Positions 1 through 8,700 of a DNA stretch of 60,012 bases are shown piece by piece; the stretch's first letter is position 1, and each line of letters starts with the position of its first letter. Position numbers and translations under genes: made by a program. The notes under the pieces were generated by a model. It saw only the letters and a list, made by a program, of their open reading frames with translations, was not told the origin of the DNA and searched no databases. The stretch is from Planctomycetota bacterium (GTDB lineage: Bacteria; Planctomycetota; Planctomycetia; Isosphaerales; Isosphaeraceae), in assembly GCA_021791715.1 (NCBI GenBank), contig JAJYWB010000035.1:1-60012 (forward strand). The letters run 5' to 3'.

Positions 1-382
1 CGCGATAATAAAACGCGAGCACGGGATCGTCTTCCTCCACCGATTCCTCATAAACGCCCGTCAGTTTGGAGAAATCGGCCCTCGGATGCAAGAGAATCGC
101 ATAGCTGCGCACGATTTTCTTTTGTGCATGACCGATGTTCACGTTATATCTCAGCAAACGTTTGGGCAGGGTGTAGTCGCGTGTCGATTGGAATTACATA
201 TGAACAAGATGCGTTTTAGCCGATTTGATCAGGAGGATCTTGTCGGCGTCGGACGAGAACGTCGAGAGATCGGTGTTGACGATCCCGATCGGTCCCTTGG
301 TCTTGATCCCCAAAAGCGCGAGCCACGCCGCGGGATCGCGTTCGACCAGCTCTTTCATCACGACGTCATACTTTTTCGCCAC
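1..382 (-). pseudogene. Rpn/transposase-like protein, interrupted by an in-frame stop; runs off the left edge
   Basis: Reading starts at a GTG (382-380) preceded by a good GGAGGG ribosome site. The first 62 codons (VAKKYDVVMKELVERDP...DADKILLI...LVHM) match the N-terminus of the Rpn-family recombination-promoting nuclease/putative transposase proteins that are common in planctomycetes. A TAA at 196-194 stops the frame, yet the same frame continues without a shift as FQSTRDYTLPKRLLRYNV and on to the window edge, which is what the family shows after a LEFQ/MEFQ motif. A single GAA to TAA change would explain the stop. The family is PD-(D/E)XK nuclease-like; the product here is probably dead unless the stop is read through. 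The 3' part lies outside the window. Confidence 0.7.
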
Positions 383-618
383 GGCGACCCTCCGGATCTG
401 AAAAACAAATGGAATCGAATGCGATCTCCCCTCTTCCGACCGATTCTCGAACGAGCCGTCTGTCGACGAGAGATTGAGATGATAATCGATCCCGCGGCGC
501 AAGTCGCCAAGGCGCCGAAACCAAACCGACGCGATTTCTTGGCGACGAATCCTTGGTTAAAAACCACACCGTGATCGGGCGACGTCCGGCCGCCCGCATT
601 TACAAAACGATTCGTTAT

Positions 619-918
619 CTAATCGATTGTTAAACAACAAAACGAGAACGCAGTTAACGCGATTTCACACACTATATAAACAATTATACTCTTACAATAT
701 TTGTTCATTACATATTTATATAGATATGCCGTCGATATTAATCCGCCGTAAAACGACATAAAAATCATAAAATACATAATCAACGAATAGTACGGGCGGC
801 CGCCGTTCACGTACAAACCCTTCGATCGAATCCCGAGCGCCGCCGCGGTCGATAAAAAATGCGGCAAAATAAATAATCTTATAAAATCTTTATCATTTAG
901 AGTTTGAGATTTCATCAT
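619..918 (-). CDS. Small hypothetical membrane protein
   Basis: A 99-residue protein with two or three hydrophobic stretches, at about residues 13-29 (LFILPHFLSTAAALGI), 44-66 (YSLIMYFMIFMSFYGGLISTAYL) and 77-97 (SIIVYIVCEIALTAFSFCC). I do not recognise a family. The DNA is distinctly AT-rich compared with the flanking genes, and no strong ribosome site precedes the ATG ATG at 918. It lies 54 bases downstream of the zinc-ribbon gene in the same direction and could share its transcript. The hydrophobic pattern supports a real protein, but the unusual composition leaves doubt. Confidence 0.45.
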   Translation of the reverse strand: MMKSQTLNDKDFIRLFILPHFLSTAAALGIRSKGLYVNGGRPYYSLIMYFMIFMSFYGGLISTAYLYKYVMNKYCKSIIVYIVCEIALTAFSFCCLTID

Positions 919-972
919 TGATTCTTTTTGAAGCGAATTTTCCGCGTTCGTTCGCGCCGCCTGCGCCCGCGG

Positions 973-1521
973 TCAGACCTCTTTTTTGGGCGTGGGAGCG
1001 CCGCATTCGCGACAGACCGTCGCCGCCAGATGGAGCGGCTTGCCGCAGCGCGGACATACGCGAAGCCCCGCCTCAACTTTCGGCGGTACGTGATATCCCG
1101 TCACCGTCGAAGGAGGATCCGACTCGGGAAACGTCGCGGGAACCGCCCCCTCCGCAACCTTCGACGGGTCGGCGCCGCTCTTGTTCGTCCAGGTCGTCAG
1201 CGTGGCGATCTGCTCGGGAGTCATGTCCGCCGTCCCCTGACGATCGTCCGTTCCAGTCCCGACCCGCTTCGATTGATCGGGAATCGGCACCACCCGGCCG
1301 CAATCGGGACATTTCCCGTGCGTCGGTTTATCACGCGAATCAACCTTCAAACGTCGACCGCACGGACAATGAAACCGAATGTATCCGTCCGACCCCTCGA
1401 CGATCTGCTCGGTCTTACGTTTGATCCGAACCCGCGCTCCGCACTTCGAACAAACGATCCGTTCCGACCCGTCGCTCGGAAGAATCAGCGGATTGCCGCA
1501 GCGACAAATCGCATGAGCCAT
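973..1521 (-). CDS. Zinc-ribbon protein, hypothetical
   Basis: A 182-residue soluble protein starting at MAHAICRCG. An earlier start 14 codons upstream is possible but has no better ribosome site. It carries three or four Cys-pair knuckles: CRCG...CSKCG near residues 6-28, CPCG...CPDCG at about 53-74, and CPRCG...CRECG near the C-terminus, which ends in PKKEV. The middle part, at about 85-145, is polar and probably unstructured. Such multi-ribbon proteins are common in planctomycetes and their role is unknown; binding of zinc through the Cys knuckles is the only function the sequence supports. It lies downstream of larE in the same orientation with a 72-base gap. Confidence 0.75.
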   Translation of the reverse strand: MAHAICRCGNPLILPSDGSERIVCSKCGARVRIKRKTEQIVEGSDGYIRFHCPCGRRLKVDSRDKPTHGKCPDCGRVVPIPDQSKRVGTGTDDRQGTADMTPEQIATLTTWTNKSGADPSKVAEGAVPATFPESDPPSTVTGYHVPPKVEAGLRVCPRCGKPLHLAATVCRECGAPTPKKEV

Positions 1522-1593
1522 GTCGTTTTTGCTTTCATCATATCGACAAACCTGGCGGATCAAATCCCGGCCGTTCGTCGACCCTGTTCCATC

Positions 1594-2466
1594 CTACGGC
1601 TTGATCGTCGTCACCGAGATCGATCGTTCCAGCGATTGGATCGGGATCACCGCGTTTAAACTCCCCGATCGAAATCCTTCGAGATCGAGCGTCACATACT
1701 GAAAACCCGCGGAGCGAAACGCCGACACAATCCCCTCACGTACTTCGATCGACGCCAGCTTGGCCAATTCTTCAACAGGAACCTCGATCCGCGCCAAATC
1801 ACCCTTGTGATACCGCACCCGAACGACCCGCAAACCAAGATCGCGGAGCTTCCGCTCGGCCGCGTCGATCATCCGAACCCGCTCGGGAGTCACCTCCTCG
1901 CCGTAAGCCACCCGGCTCGATAAACAGGGCGAAGCCGGCTTGTCCCACGCGGGAAGATCCCACGCCCTCGCCAAAGCGCGAACGTCGGCCTTCGTCAGGC
2001 CGCACTCCTGCAACGGATGGCGAACCCCCCGCTCCCCCGCGGCCCGCAAACCGGGACGATGATCCCCCGCGTCGTCGGCGTTCGCACCCGATACGATCAA
2101 CTCACCAATATGTTGATCAACCAACTTGCTCAAGCGATCATACAATTCGCTTTTACAAAAATAACAACGATCGGGGTTGTTACGCGCGTATTGCGGATTG
2201 GCGAATTCGTCGGTGCGGATCACCTGATGACGAATCCCGATCTTCTTCGCCAGCTCGATCGCGGCTTCGAGCTCCCCCTCGGCCAAACTGTCGGATACCG
2301 CGGTCACGGCGACCGCGCCTTCGCCGAGAGCCTCGAAAGCCCCCTTCGCGACGACGGCGCTATCGACCCCCCCCGAATACGCCACCACGACCCGCCCCAT
2401 CCCGCGCAACAGCTCGATCAACCGATCGCGCTTCGACGCCAGTTCCAAGTCGGCCAGGTCGCTCAT
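1594..2466 (-). CDS. larE: ATP-dependent sacrificial sulfur transferase LarE
   Basis: A 290-residue PP-loop ATPase. The SGGVDS motif at residues 31-36 binds ATP, NADDAGDHRPG at about 129-139 and PCLSSRVAYGE at 180-190 are LarE family signatures, and the C-terminus has the usual FRSGSLN. LarE adds sulfur to the carboxylates of the nicotinate-derived precursor of the nickel-pincer (NPN) cofactor. Cys181 is the equivalent of the sacrificed Cys176 of Lactiplantibacillus plantarum LarE. Cys101 and Cys104 (CYFC) are also present, which is the three-cysteine type reported to hold an iron-sulfur cluster. The start at MSDLADL was chosen for the AAGGGG just upstream. No larB, larC or larA is in the window. 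A cysteine desulfurase lies 107 bases upstream in the same direction. Confidence 0.9.
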   Translation of the reverse strand: MSDLADLELASKRDRLIELLRGMGRVVVAYSGGVDSAVVAKGAFEALGEGAVAVTAVSDSLAEGELEAAIELAKKIGIRHQVIRTDEFANPQYARNNPDRCYFCKSELYDRLSKLVDQHIGELIVSGANADDAGDHRPGLRAAGERGVRHPLQECGLTKADVRALARAWDLPAWDKPASPCLSSRVAYGEEVTPERVRMIDAAERKLRDLGLRVVRVRYHKGDLARIEVPVEELAKLASIEVREGIVSAFRSAGFQYVTLDLEGFRSGSLNAVIPIQSLERSISVTTIKP

Positions 2467-2573
2467 TCCACGCCCCTTGATTTTGGTGAAAAATGCGTTC
2501 GCATCACCCAAATTCTAACACCGCGGGGCCGCCACGCTCAACCTCCATCGCGTTGGAATAGCGGTCGTCGCCG

Positions 2574-3746
2574 TCAACGCTCGATTCCCTCGTACAATCG
2601 AGCCGCAACCCGCGCGATCCGCTCGATCGCTCGATCGATCTCCTCGCTCGTCGTAAACGCCCCCAGGCTCAATCGAACCGATGATTTCAGCCGATCTTCG
2701 GGAACGCGCATCGCAACCAACGTAGGCGAAGGTTCGGTCGCCCCCGAGGCGCACGCCGACCCCAACGAAGCCGCCACCCCCTCAAGATCAAGCCCAAGCA
2801 AAAGCGCGTCGCCTTCAAGCCCGGAAAAGCCGAGATTCAGCGTCTGTGGCAGCCGATCGGCCTCGTCTCCCGGACCGTTCCTCACGACCCGATCGCCGCC
2901 TAAAATCTTGATCAATTCATGTTCAATTCGATTGCGCAAATTGCGCTGACGAATTTGTATTTGTTTGAGCTCCGAGCGACGTCGTTCGAGCGCCTTCGCC
3001 AGGCCCACGCAAAGCGCCACGGGGACCGTCCCTGGGCGCAGTCCGTGCTGCTGATTGCCGCCGAAAAACCGGGGCGTGATCGGCGTTCCCCGCCGCGCCA
3101 GCAGAAGACCGATCCCCGCGGGACCGTGAAACTTATGTCCGCTCGCCGAAAGCGTGTCGACCCCGAGCGAAGTAAAATCGACTTCGATCCGACCGACCGC
3201 CTGAACCGCGTCGGTATGAATCAAGACGCCGCGCTCATGGGCGGATTCGGCCGCCTTGGAAACGGGCTGAATCGCCCCCGTTTCGTTATTGGCAAGCATC
3301 AGAATCGCCAACCGCGTATCGGGCTGAAAACGTTCGACAAAGCGATCCGCGGCGACGATTCCGTCGGCGCCGACCTCGGCGTGATCGACTCCCCAGCCGA
3401 GCGCTCCTAGCTCCTCAAGCGGCTGAACGACCGAGGGATGTTCGATCGGGCTCGTGACGATTCGACCCGGAGATCGGATCGCGACGCTATCTCCGAAGCG
3501 AAGCAAACCGAAAATCGCGGTGTTGTTCGATTCGGTTCCTCCCGAGGTGAAAACGACCTCGTCGGGATGTGCGTGCAGGATCGAGGCGACGGTTTCAACC
3601 GATCGCTCGAAACCACGCCTCATGAACCTGCCGAGCGCGTGCCTGCTCTCGGCGTTTCCGCCCGCGAACCAATAAGGCTTCATCGCCTCGAGCGCTTCGG
3701 GATCGAGCGGGGTCGTCGCGTTTTGATCGAGGTCGATTCGATCCAT
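2574..3746 (-). CDS. Cysteine desulfurase (NifS/IscS-like class V aminotransferase)
   Basis: A 390-residue PLP enzyme that takes sulfur from cysteine as an enzyme-bound persulfide, leaving alanine. The N-terminal DQNATTPLDP (7-16) is typical. TSGGTESNN is at 67-75, the PLP-binding lysine is in SGHKFHGP (Lys205), and the persulfide cysteine is in GSACASG (Cys332). The length fits the NifS/IscS group. It is the first gene of a minus-strand run that continues into larE, so it may deliver sulfur to LarE, to its cluster, or to general Fe-S assembly. No scaffold gene (iscU, nifU) is adjacent. The family assignment is firm, but the specific partner is inferred. Confidence 0.9.
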   Translation of the reverse strand: MDRIDLDQNATTPLDPEALEAMKPYWFAGGNAESRHALGRFMRRGFERSVETVASILHAHPDEVVFTSGGTESNNTAIFGLLRFGDSVAIRSPGRIVTSPIEHPSVVQPLEELGALGWGVDHAEVGADGIVAADRFVERFQPDTRLAILMLANNETGAIQPVSKAAESAHERGVLIHTDAVQAVGRIEVDFTSLGVDTLSASGHKFHGPAGIGLLLARRGTPITPRFFGGNQQHGLRPGTVPVALCVGLAKALERRRSELKQIQIRQRNLRNRIEHELIKILGGDRVVRNGPGDEADRLPQTLNLGFSGLEGDALLLGLDLEGVAASLGSACASGATEPSPTLVAMRVPEDRLKSSVRLSLGAFTTSEEIDRAIERIARVAARLYEGIER

Positions 3747-3856
3747 ATCCTTATTCCATAAGATCTTAAATCTCGCCGAAAGCGCCGAATCGGGACGTCG
3801 TTTTGGGAGCGATCCTCAATGAAATCGCGACGGTACTCGGCTCTTTCGGTTCAATA

Positions 3857-4060
3857 TCATTGGAGTGCCTTAACCGTGAGGATCAGGCCGACGACGAACA
3901 GCGGAATGCCGAGGATATTGATTCCTCCCGCCGAGAACGCGACACCCGCGACCATGAGGATAAAGCCGAGGATCATCGTGGCGAGCCGTCCCAGTTGGAC
4001 GACGATCCACGCAAGCACACGGAGGGGGAAAGTGATGATCGACCAAAGGATCGAAAGCAT
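3857..4060 (-). CDS. Small hypothetical membrane protein (67 aa)
   Basis: Almost the whole protein is hydrophobic, with two likely membrane helices at about residues 5-22 and 27-62, and the second stretch may be a helical hairpin broken at AGGINILG. A weak AGG lies before the ATG. The gene sits alone between the cysteine desulfurase and the large kinase, all on the minus strand. I recognise no family. The clean hydrophobic pattern and the normal base composition support a real gene. Confidence 0.6.
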   Translation of the reverse strand: MLSILWSIITFPLRVLAWIVVQLGRLATMILGFILMVAGVAFSAGGINILGIPLFVVGLILTVKALQ

Positions 4061-4445
4061 TGTGCCAACCTGGGTTGATCCGAGCTAAGCCGAAAACGTA
4101 ACCGTCGCGAGCCGCGCCCAGAGATCTTATAAGGGAATTCGGCGATCGAGGTGAGAAATCGGGCCGAGGGGTCGAAATTTTTCCGGGAAAGCGCCGCGCC
4201 GCGAACTCCCGAGCTAAGCATTTACTTGCTTGTATTCGCATACTAATATGGACGGTTCGCGTCCGGCGCGGCGCGGTTCCGAGGCTCGAATCCGAAAGGC
4301 GATCGATCATACCGTTATCTTATCATATTTATTTCTAATAATATTCGTCGTCAAGCGCCGCGCCGCGGATCGGCGTATTCGACCTCGGCGATTCCGTGCG
4401 GGTTTATATATCTTTGAACTATCAATTATTATATTCCACTTATTT
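4061..4445. other. Intergenic stretch, no gene seen
   Basis: This gap separates the small membrane protein from the stop of the large kinase gene. It includes an AT-rich part (about 4300-4455) with many short A/T runs. I see no convincing protein, RNA gene or terminator; the open frames across it have basic, low-complexity translations typical of shadow frames. Confidence 0.5.
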
Positions 4446-7400
4446 TTATATGTCGAATCCGGGAGCGAGGCAAGCGGTCATTTTTTCGCGGTTTTTGATC
4501 GATTGTTCGAGCATGAAGTCGTCGGCGCGGGCGACGAGTTCGCGCCCCCGGTCGCCCCCCAGAAGAGTTCCCAGCCTTCGCCGCGCCGCGGCGGCGAAAA
4601 GCTCGGCGGATTCGGCGTCGAAAACCGTGATCGCTCGTTTGAGGTGATCGATCGCCCGCGATTCGTCCGCGGCGAGTGAAGCCGCGGCGGCGCGGATCAG
4701 AGAAGCGACCCCGACGGTCCACGAAATGCCGACGCGTTCGAGCGTCGCGGCGCGGCCGAGCGCCTCGGCGCTCAGCCGACTTCGCTCGTCGCTCGATTCG
4801 GCGATCGAAGCCGCGGCGATCGCGGCCCGCCCCTCGATCTGCGCGTGATCGACCAAAACGTGCTGAATCCGCAACAACAACGATCGCTCGATCGACCGTC
4901 GATTCGATTCGCAGGTCCGCCAGGCCGCTCGCGCGTCTCCTTGATATAAATCAATATAAACATTACCATAAAAATGCGTTAAATGTTGAACATGAAAACC
5001 GTCGCGGGTCCATTTGGCGATCGACCGATCGGCGTTTTCACGCGCGAGCGCGGGATTATCCGCTGCCAAAAGCGCGATCGCCGCGGGGTAAACGCCGATC
5101 GTCGCCTCCATGTATCGATCGCCTCGATCGCGCGCTTCTTTGTCGTATTGTTCACATCGTCGTTCCAGCTCGGCGATCCTGCCGAGATAAAACCGCGCCC
5201 AGACGCCGAAAATCCGCGCCGTGTCGAGCTCCCAGACGACGTCGGCGCCCCCTCCCAAAAGCGTCTCCGCGGCGCGATCGAGCCGCTCCATCCCCTCGAG
5301 ATTCCTCCCCTCGAGATAATGCGCGCATCCCTCCGAAAGCTTCGCCATCCCCGTCACGTGACGATCGCCGATCCGCTCGGCCAAAGCCTTCGAAGCCGCG
5401 ATCAACCGCTCGGTCCGACGCCGCGCCGGCCTCCCCTGACACGCCGAATGAACCGCCTCCCACGAAAGCGCCAACGCGATCCGCGAAGGCTCCCCCGATT
5501 TCAAAGCCAAATTCAAACTTTTCGTTTGAAAATAAGATCCCTGAATCACATCAACGACACTTACGCCGATCGCGACCGACCGCGAAGCGTCGATCCGCGC
5601 CAGCACCGTCGCGTCGATCGCGTCGATCGAACGTTCCTTAAATCCGATACCTCGCATACGTAAAAGCATACGTTCAACCAGGAGCATCCGCAACGATTGC
5701 GTCGGACCCGAGGGACGCTTGATCGCGACGCGATCGAGAACGTCGCGAAACGCCGCGAGCCCCTGATCGATATGCCCGCTCACCAGGTATTGATGCCCCG
5801 CGCGACGCTGCAATTCGAGCGTCGCGTTCGCGTCGGCGAATTCCATCGCGCGCTGATACGCTTGCGCCGAATCGAACCCCCGGCCGTCGTTCGCCAACGC
5901 GTCTCCCAAACCGATCCAAAGCGAACGACGGTCGTCGTTCGAGGCGGCTTCTGATAAACGATCGAGCGCCTCTCGATACAACTTGGCGGCGCGATCGAAC
6001 GCCAAAGTGCGCGCCGCCTCGGCCGCGGCTTCTACAAAATATTCGCACGCCTTTGCGCGATCTCCCGACCGGTCGAAATGGACCGCGAGCGTCTCGGCGT
6101 CGGCCTTTCCCGTCGCCTCGAGCTCGCGCGCCAACGATTGATGTCGCGCCTTGAGCGTTCCGGGATCAAGATGATCGACGATCGTCTCTCGAATCCGATC
6201 GTGATACGTCTCGACGTCGTCGAGCGATCCCGGACCCGTCCCCCGAGCCAGATGCGCCGAACGCAACAACGCGAGCGCGGCGAACCCCTCGGCGCCCACC
6301 CCCGCGGCGCGACACGCAACCGCCTGACGCACCGGCTTCCCCGCGACCGCGAGCGTCTCCAACAACAACCGAGCGTCCCTCGGCAGCCGCGCCGCGCGAC
6401 GCCATAACACCTCGTCGAGGTGAATCGCCCCCCCCGTCATCGCCAAACTCTCGGTAAACTCGCCGCCGCCGCTTAAAAATTGCATCAATTCATAAACAAA
6501 ATAAGGATTTCCACGCGATTCTTTCGCGATCATATTTGCGAGCGATTGAGCGGGCTCGTCGTCGCGATCGAGCAACTTAAGAACAAGCTCGCGCGCCTCG
6601 GCGGGCTCGAGCGCGTCGACCTCGGCGTCGAGCCGGTTGGGCAAATCCCGAGCGTCCTCGGAATCGAGCATCGTTTGAAGAAAAACGCTCGATTCGCGAT
6701 CCTCACGCCGGAAACTACATATAAGCATGATCGAAGGAGGATCGGGGGGGGCGAGCAGCTCGAGCAGCAGCGCGGCGCTATCGCGATCGCCCCATTGAAC
6801 GTCGTCGATCGCGATCACGAGCGGCTTGCGATCGCCGATCCGGGCCAATAACTCGCGAAGCGCCGCGAACGCGCGACGCCTCAGCTCCTGCACGTCCACC
6901 ATGTCGACGCCGCGCTTCGGCGCCTCGGCGATCGCCTCGACCCGACGCAACACCGGGAAAATCCGCCCCAACGCCGCCACGTCGCGTGGCAACAACGCCT
7001 CGGTCTCAAGCCGACTCAGCCGCCGCAAATACCGGCTCAACGAATCGACGACCGCGTCGAACGCCTTATACGCCACCGACTCTTGCTCAAAACATCGCCC
7101 CATCAATACGACCGCGTCGCCGCGCTCGCGCAAACCGTCGACGAATCGATTCATCAACGCCGTTTTACCCGATCCCGATCTCCCCCCCATGAACACCGTC
7201 GTCGGACAACCGTCCGCAACGCGCGCGAACGCGCGCGCCAACTCGTTCAGGCGCTTCTCTCTACCCACGAACAACGCTCCGCGCCGCGCTCCGCCGATTG
7301 CGGTCGTCGCCTCGGTTCCCGCTCCCCCAAGCCGTCTGATGATCTCCTCACCCGTCGGACGCGCGTCGGGATCGTGACGGAGGATGTCGAAACAAAGCTC

Positions 7401-8396
7401 AAGAAGATCCGCGGGCGCGTCGGGAGAAAGCGTCTCGGGGCGAGGAGGGTCCGCCATCTGCTTCGCGAGAATTATCTGCAAACGATCACCGGTAAACGGA
7501 AGCTCACCGGTCAGCGCGCGATAAAGCATCACCCCGACCGAATACCAATCGCTCGCCGCCGAAAGCTTTTTACCCCCCGCCTGTTCGGGAGACATATAAG
7601 CGACCGTGCCGACGATAAATCCCTCCGATGTATGTCCGCCGTCGCGATCCTCAAGATGCGTCGTCAGGCCGAAATCGAGCAGCACGACACGCCCTTTATT
7701 CGTCACCAGAACGTTCGAGGGCTTGATGTCGCGATGCAGCATTCCCATCGCGTGGAGCGCGTCGAGCGCCTCGGCGAGCTGCCTGAGCGCGGCGCGGAGG
7801 CGAATCGGATGAGGCTCGGGGATCGTCCGTTTCTGAGCTTCCTCGCCGAACGGTTTGGACGGCGCCATCGCCTCGGTTTCGCCTTCCTGCTCGGTGCGAA
7901 CCGCGGATCGCTCAGTTTGAGGAGGAGGGAATTCGGCGTGTGTCTGTTGAATCGATTCGGTGATCTCTTCGGAAAGCGGCGGGCTCATCTCATGGGTTCT
8001 GGTCATCCCGAGCCAAAGTTCGAGATCGGTCATCGATTTCCATTCGGAATCGACGTTCGGGTCGTCGGCGGGAAGAACGACGTCGGGACAAACGTAACGG
8101 ATGAAATCGACCCCTTCGACAAGCTCCATCGTGAAAAAGAGCTGATCGTCGTCGGCGAAAAGCTCATAAAGCCGCACGAGATTGGGGTGAACGACATCGG
8201 CTAGGCCGCGAAATTCCTGCTTAAATCGATACAGGTTGGTCGCGTTCTGATGGAGGATCGTCTTAAGCGCGACACGCGAATCGCGTTCGCGATCGAACGC
8301 CTCGTAGACGGCGCCCATGCCTCCCGCGCCGAGGCGTTTTCGGATCTCAAAGCGGGACGTCCCGCGGAAGTCTTCGGCGACTTTTTGACCCGGCAT
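4446..8396 (-). CDS. Ser/Thr protein kinase fused to an AAA ATPase and TPR-like region
   Basis: A 1316-residue cytoplasmic signalling protein. Kinase domain: glycine loop LGAGGMGAVYEA at 22-33, Lys45 in VALK, HRDIKPSN at 221-228, DFG at 241-243, GTVAYMSPEQ at 263-272. An insert of about 95 residues (100-197), rich in acidic and polar residues, separates the N-lobe from the C-lobe. It is followed by an AAA_16-type ATPase beginning FVGREKRLNEL (376), with Walker A GRSGSGKT at 405-412 and a Walker B-like VIAIDDVQWGD further on. The rest, to the C-terminus, is helical and TPR-like. The layout resembles the PknK-like kinase-ATPase family, where the ATPase/TPR part is thought to sense or bind partners. 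No membrane segment is seen. The substrate is unknown. Confidence 0.88.
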   Translation of the reverse strand: MPGQKVAEDFRGTSRFEIRKRLGAGGMGAVYEAFDRERDSRVALKTILHQNATNLYRFKQEFRGLADVVHPNLVRLYELFADDDQLFFTMELVEGVDFIRYVCPDVVLPADDPNVDSEWKSMTDLELWLGMTRTHEMSPPLSEEITESIQQTHAEFPPPQTERSAVRTEQEGETEAMAPSKPFGEEAQKRTIPEPHPIRLRAALRQLAEALDALHAMGMLHRDIKPSNVLVTNKGRVVLLDFGLTTHLEDRDGGHTSEGFIVGTVAYMSPEQAGGKKLSAASDWYSVGVMLYRALTGELPFTGDRLQIILAKQMADPPRPETLSPDAPADLLELCFDILRHDPDARPTGEEIIRRLGGAGTEATTAIGGARRGALFVGREKRLNELARAFARVADGCPTTVFMGGRSGSGKTALMNRFVDGLRERGDAVVLMGRCFEQESVAYKAFDAVVDSLSRYLRRLSRLETEALLPRDVAALGRIFPVLRRVEAIAEAPKRGVDMVDVQELRRRAFAALRELLARIGDRKPLVIAIDDVQWGDRDSAALLLELLAPPDPPSIMLICSFRREDRESSVFLQTMLDSEDARDLPNRLDAEVDALEPAEARELVLKLLDRDDEPAQSLANMIAKESRGNPYFVYELMQFLSGGGEFTESLAMTGGAIHLDEVLWRRAARLPRDARLLLETLAVAGKPVRQAVACRAAGVGAEGFAALALLRSAHLARGTGPGSLDDVETYHDRIRETIVDHLDPGTLKARHQSLARELEATGKADAETLAVHFDRSGDRAKACEYFVEAAAEAARTLAFDRAAKLYREALDRLSEAASNDDRRSLWIGLGDALANDGRGFDSAQAYQRAMEFADANATLELQRRAGHQYLVSGHIDQGLAAFRDVLDRVAIKRPSGPTQSLRMLLVERMLLRMRGIGFKERSIDAIDATVLARIDASRSVAIGVSVVDVIQGSYFQTKSLNLALKSGEPSRIALALSWEAVHSACQGRPARRRTERLIAASKALAERIGDRHVTGMAKLSEGCAHYLEGRNLEGMERLDRAAETLLGGGADVVWELDTARIFGVWARFYLGRIAELERRCEQYDKEARDRGDRYMEATIGVYPAAIALLAADNPALARENADRSIAKWTRDGFHVQHLTHFYGNVYIDLYQGDARAAWRTCESNRRSIERSLLLRIQHVLVDHAQIEGRAAIAAASIAESSDERSRLSAEALGRAATLERVGISWTVGVASLIRAAAASLAADESRAIDHLKRAITVFDAESAELFAAAARRRLGTLLGGDRGRELVARADDFMLEQSIKNREKMTACLAPGFDI

Positions 8397-8569
8397 GGTG
8401 CGATGCTCACGTCACGCGGCGATCGTTTGGCGCTCTCGTATCTCCATCTTCAGGGGGAAAAACGAAGCGACGGACCGATTCCCGATGAATCGACCCCCTG
8501 ATCATATTCCAAAGCCGATGAAATCGCCAGAATGAAGGCGTGAGGGAAAACGAGCGATTTTTCGGCGTG

Positions 8570-8598
8570 TTGAACGCGATCGCGGAGCGGAATACAAT
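8570..8598 (+). promoter_or_regulatory. Sigma70-type promoter for the ATPase-PIN pair
   Basis: TTGAAC at 8570-8575 and TACAAT at 8593-8598 are separated by exactly 17 bases, close to the housekeeping consensus. The box lies about 100 bases before the TTG start of the ATPase gene and points toward it. The surrounding 8397-8700 gap otherwise holds only the divergent upstream region of the large kinase gene. Confidence 0.5.
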
Positions 8599-8700
8599 AA
8601 AATCAACTCGCTACCGCGTGCGGATCGAACAAACCGAGCTTAGGAGTCGCATTTTGAAGAGATCGGTTCGAACGCGACGCGATCGTTACGGGAAACACCT

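Noticed and set aside
194..502. Full 102-codon open frame as the start of the Rpn-like protein
   Set aside because: Family similarity begins only at the GTG at 382, which has a good ribosome site; the first 40 codons match nothing.
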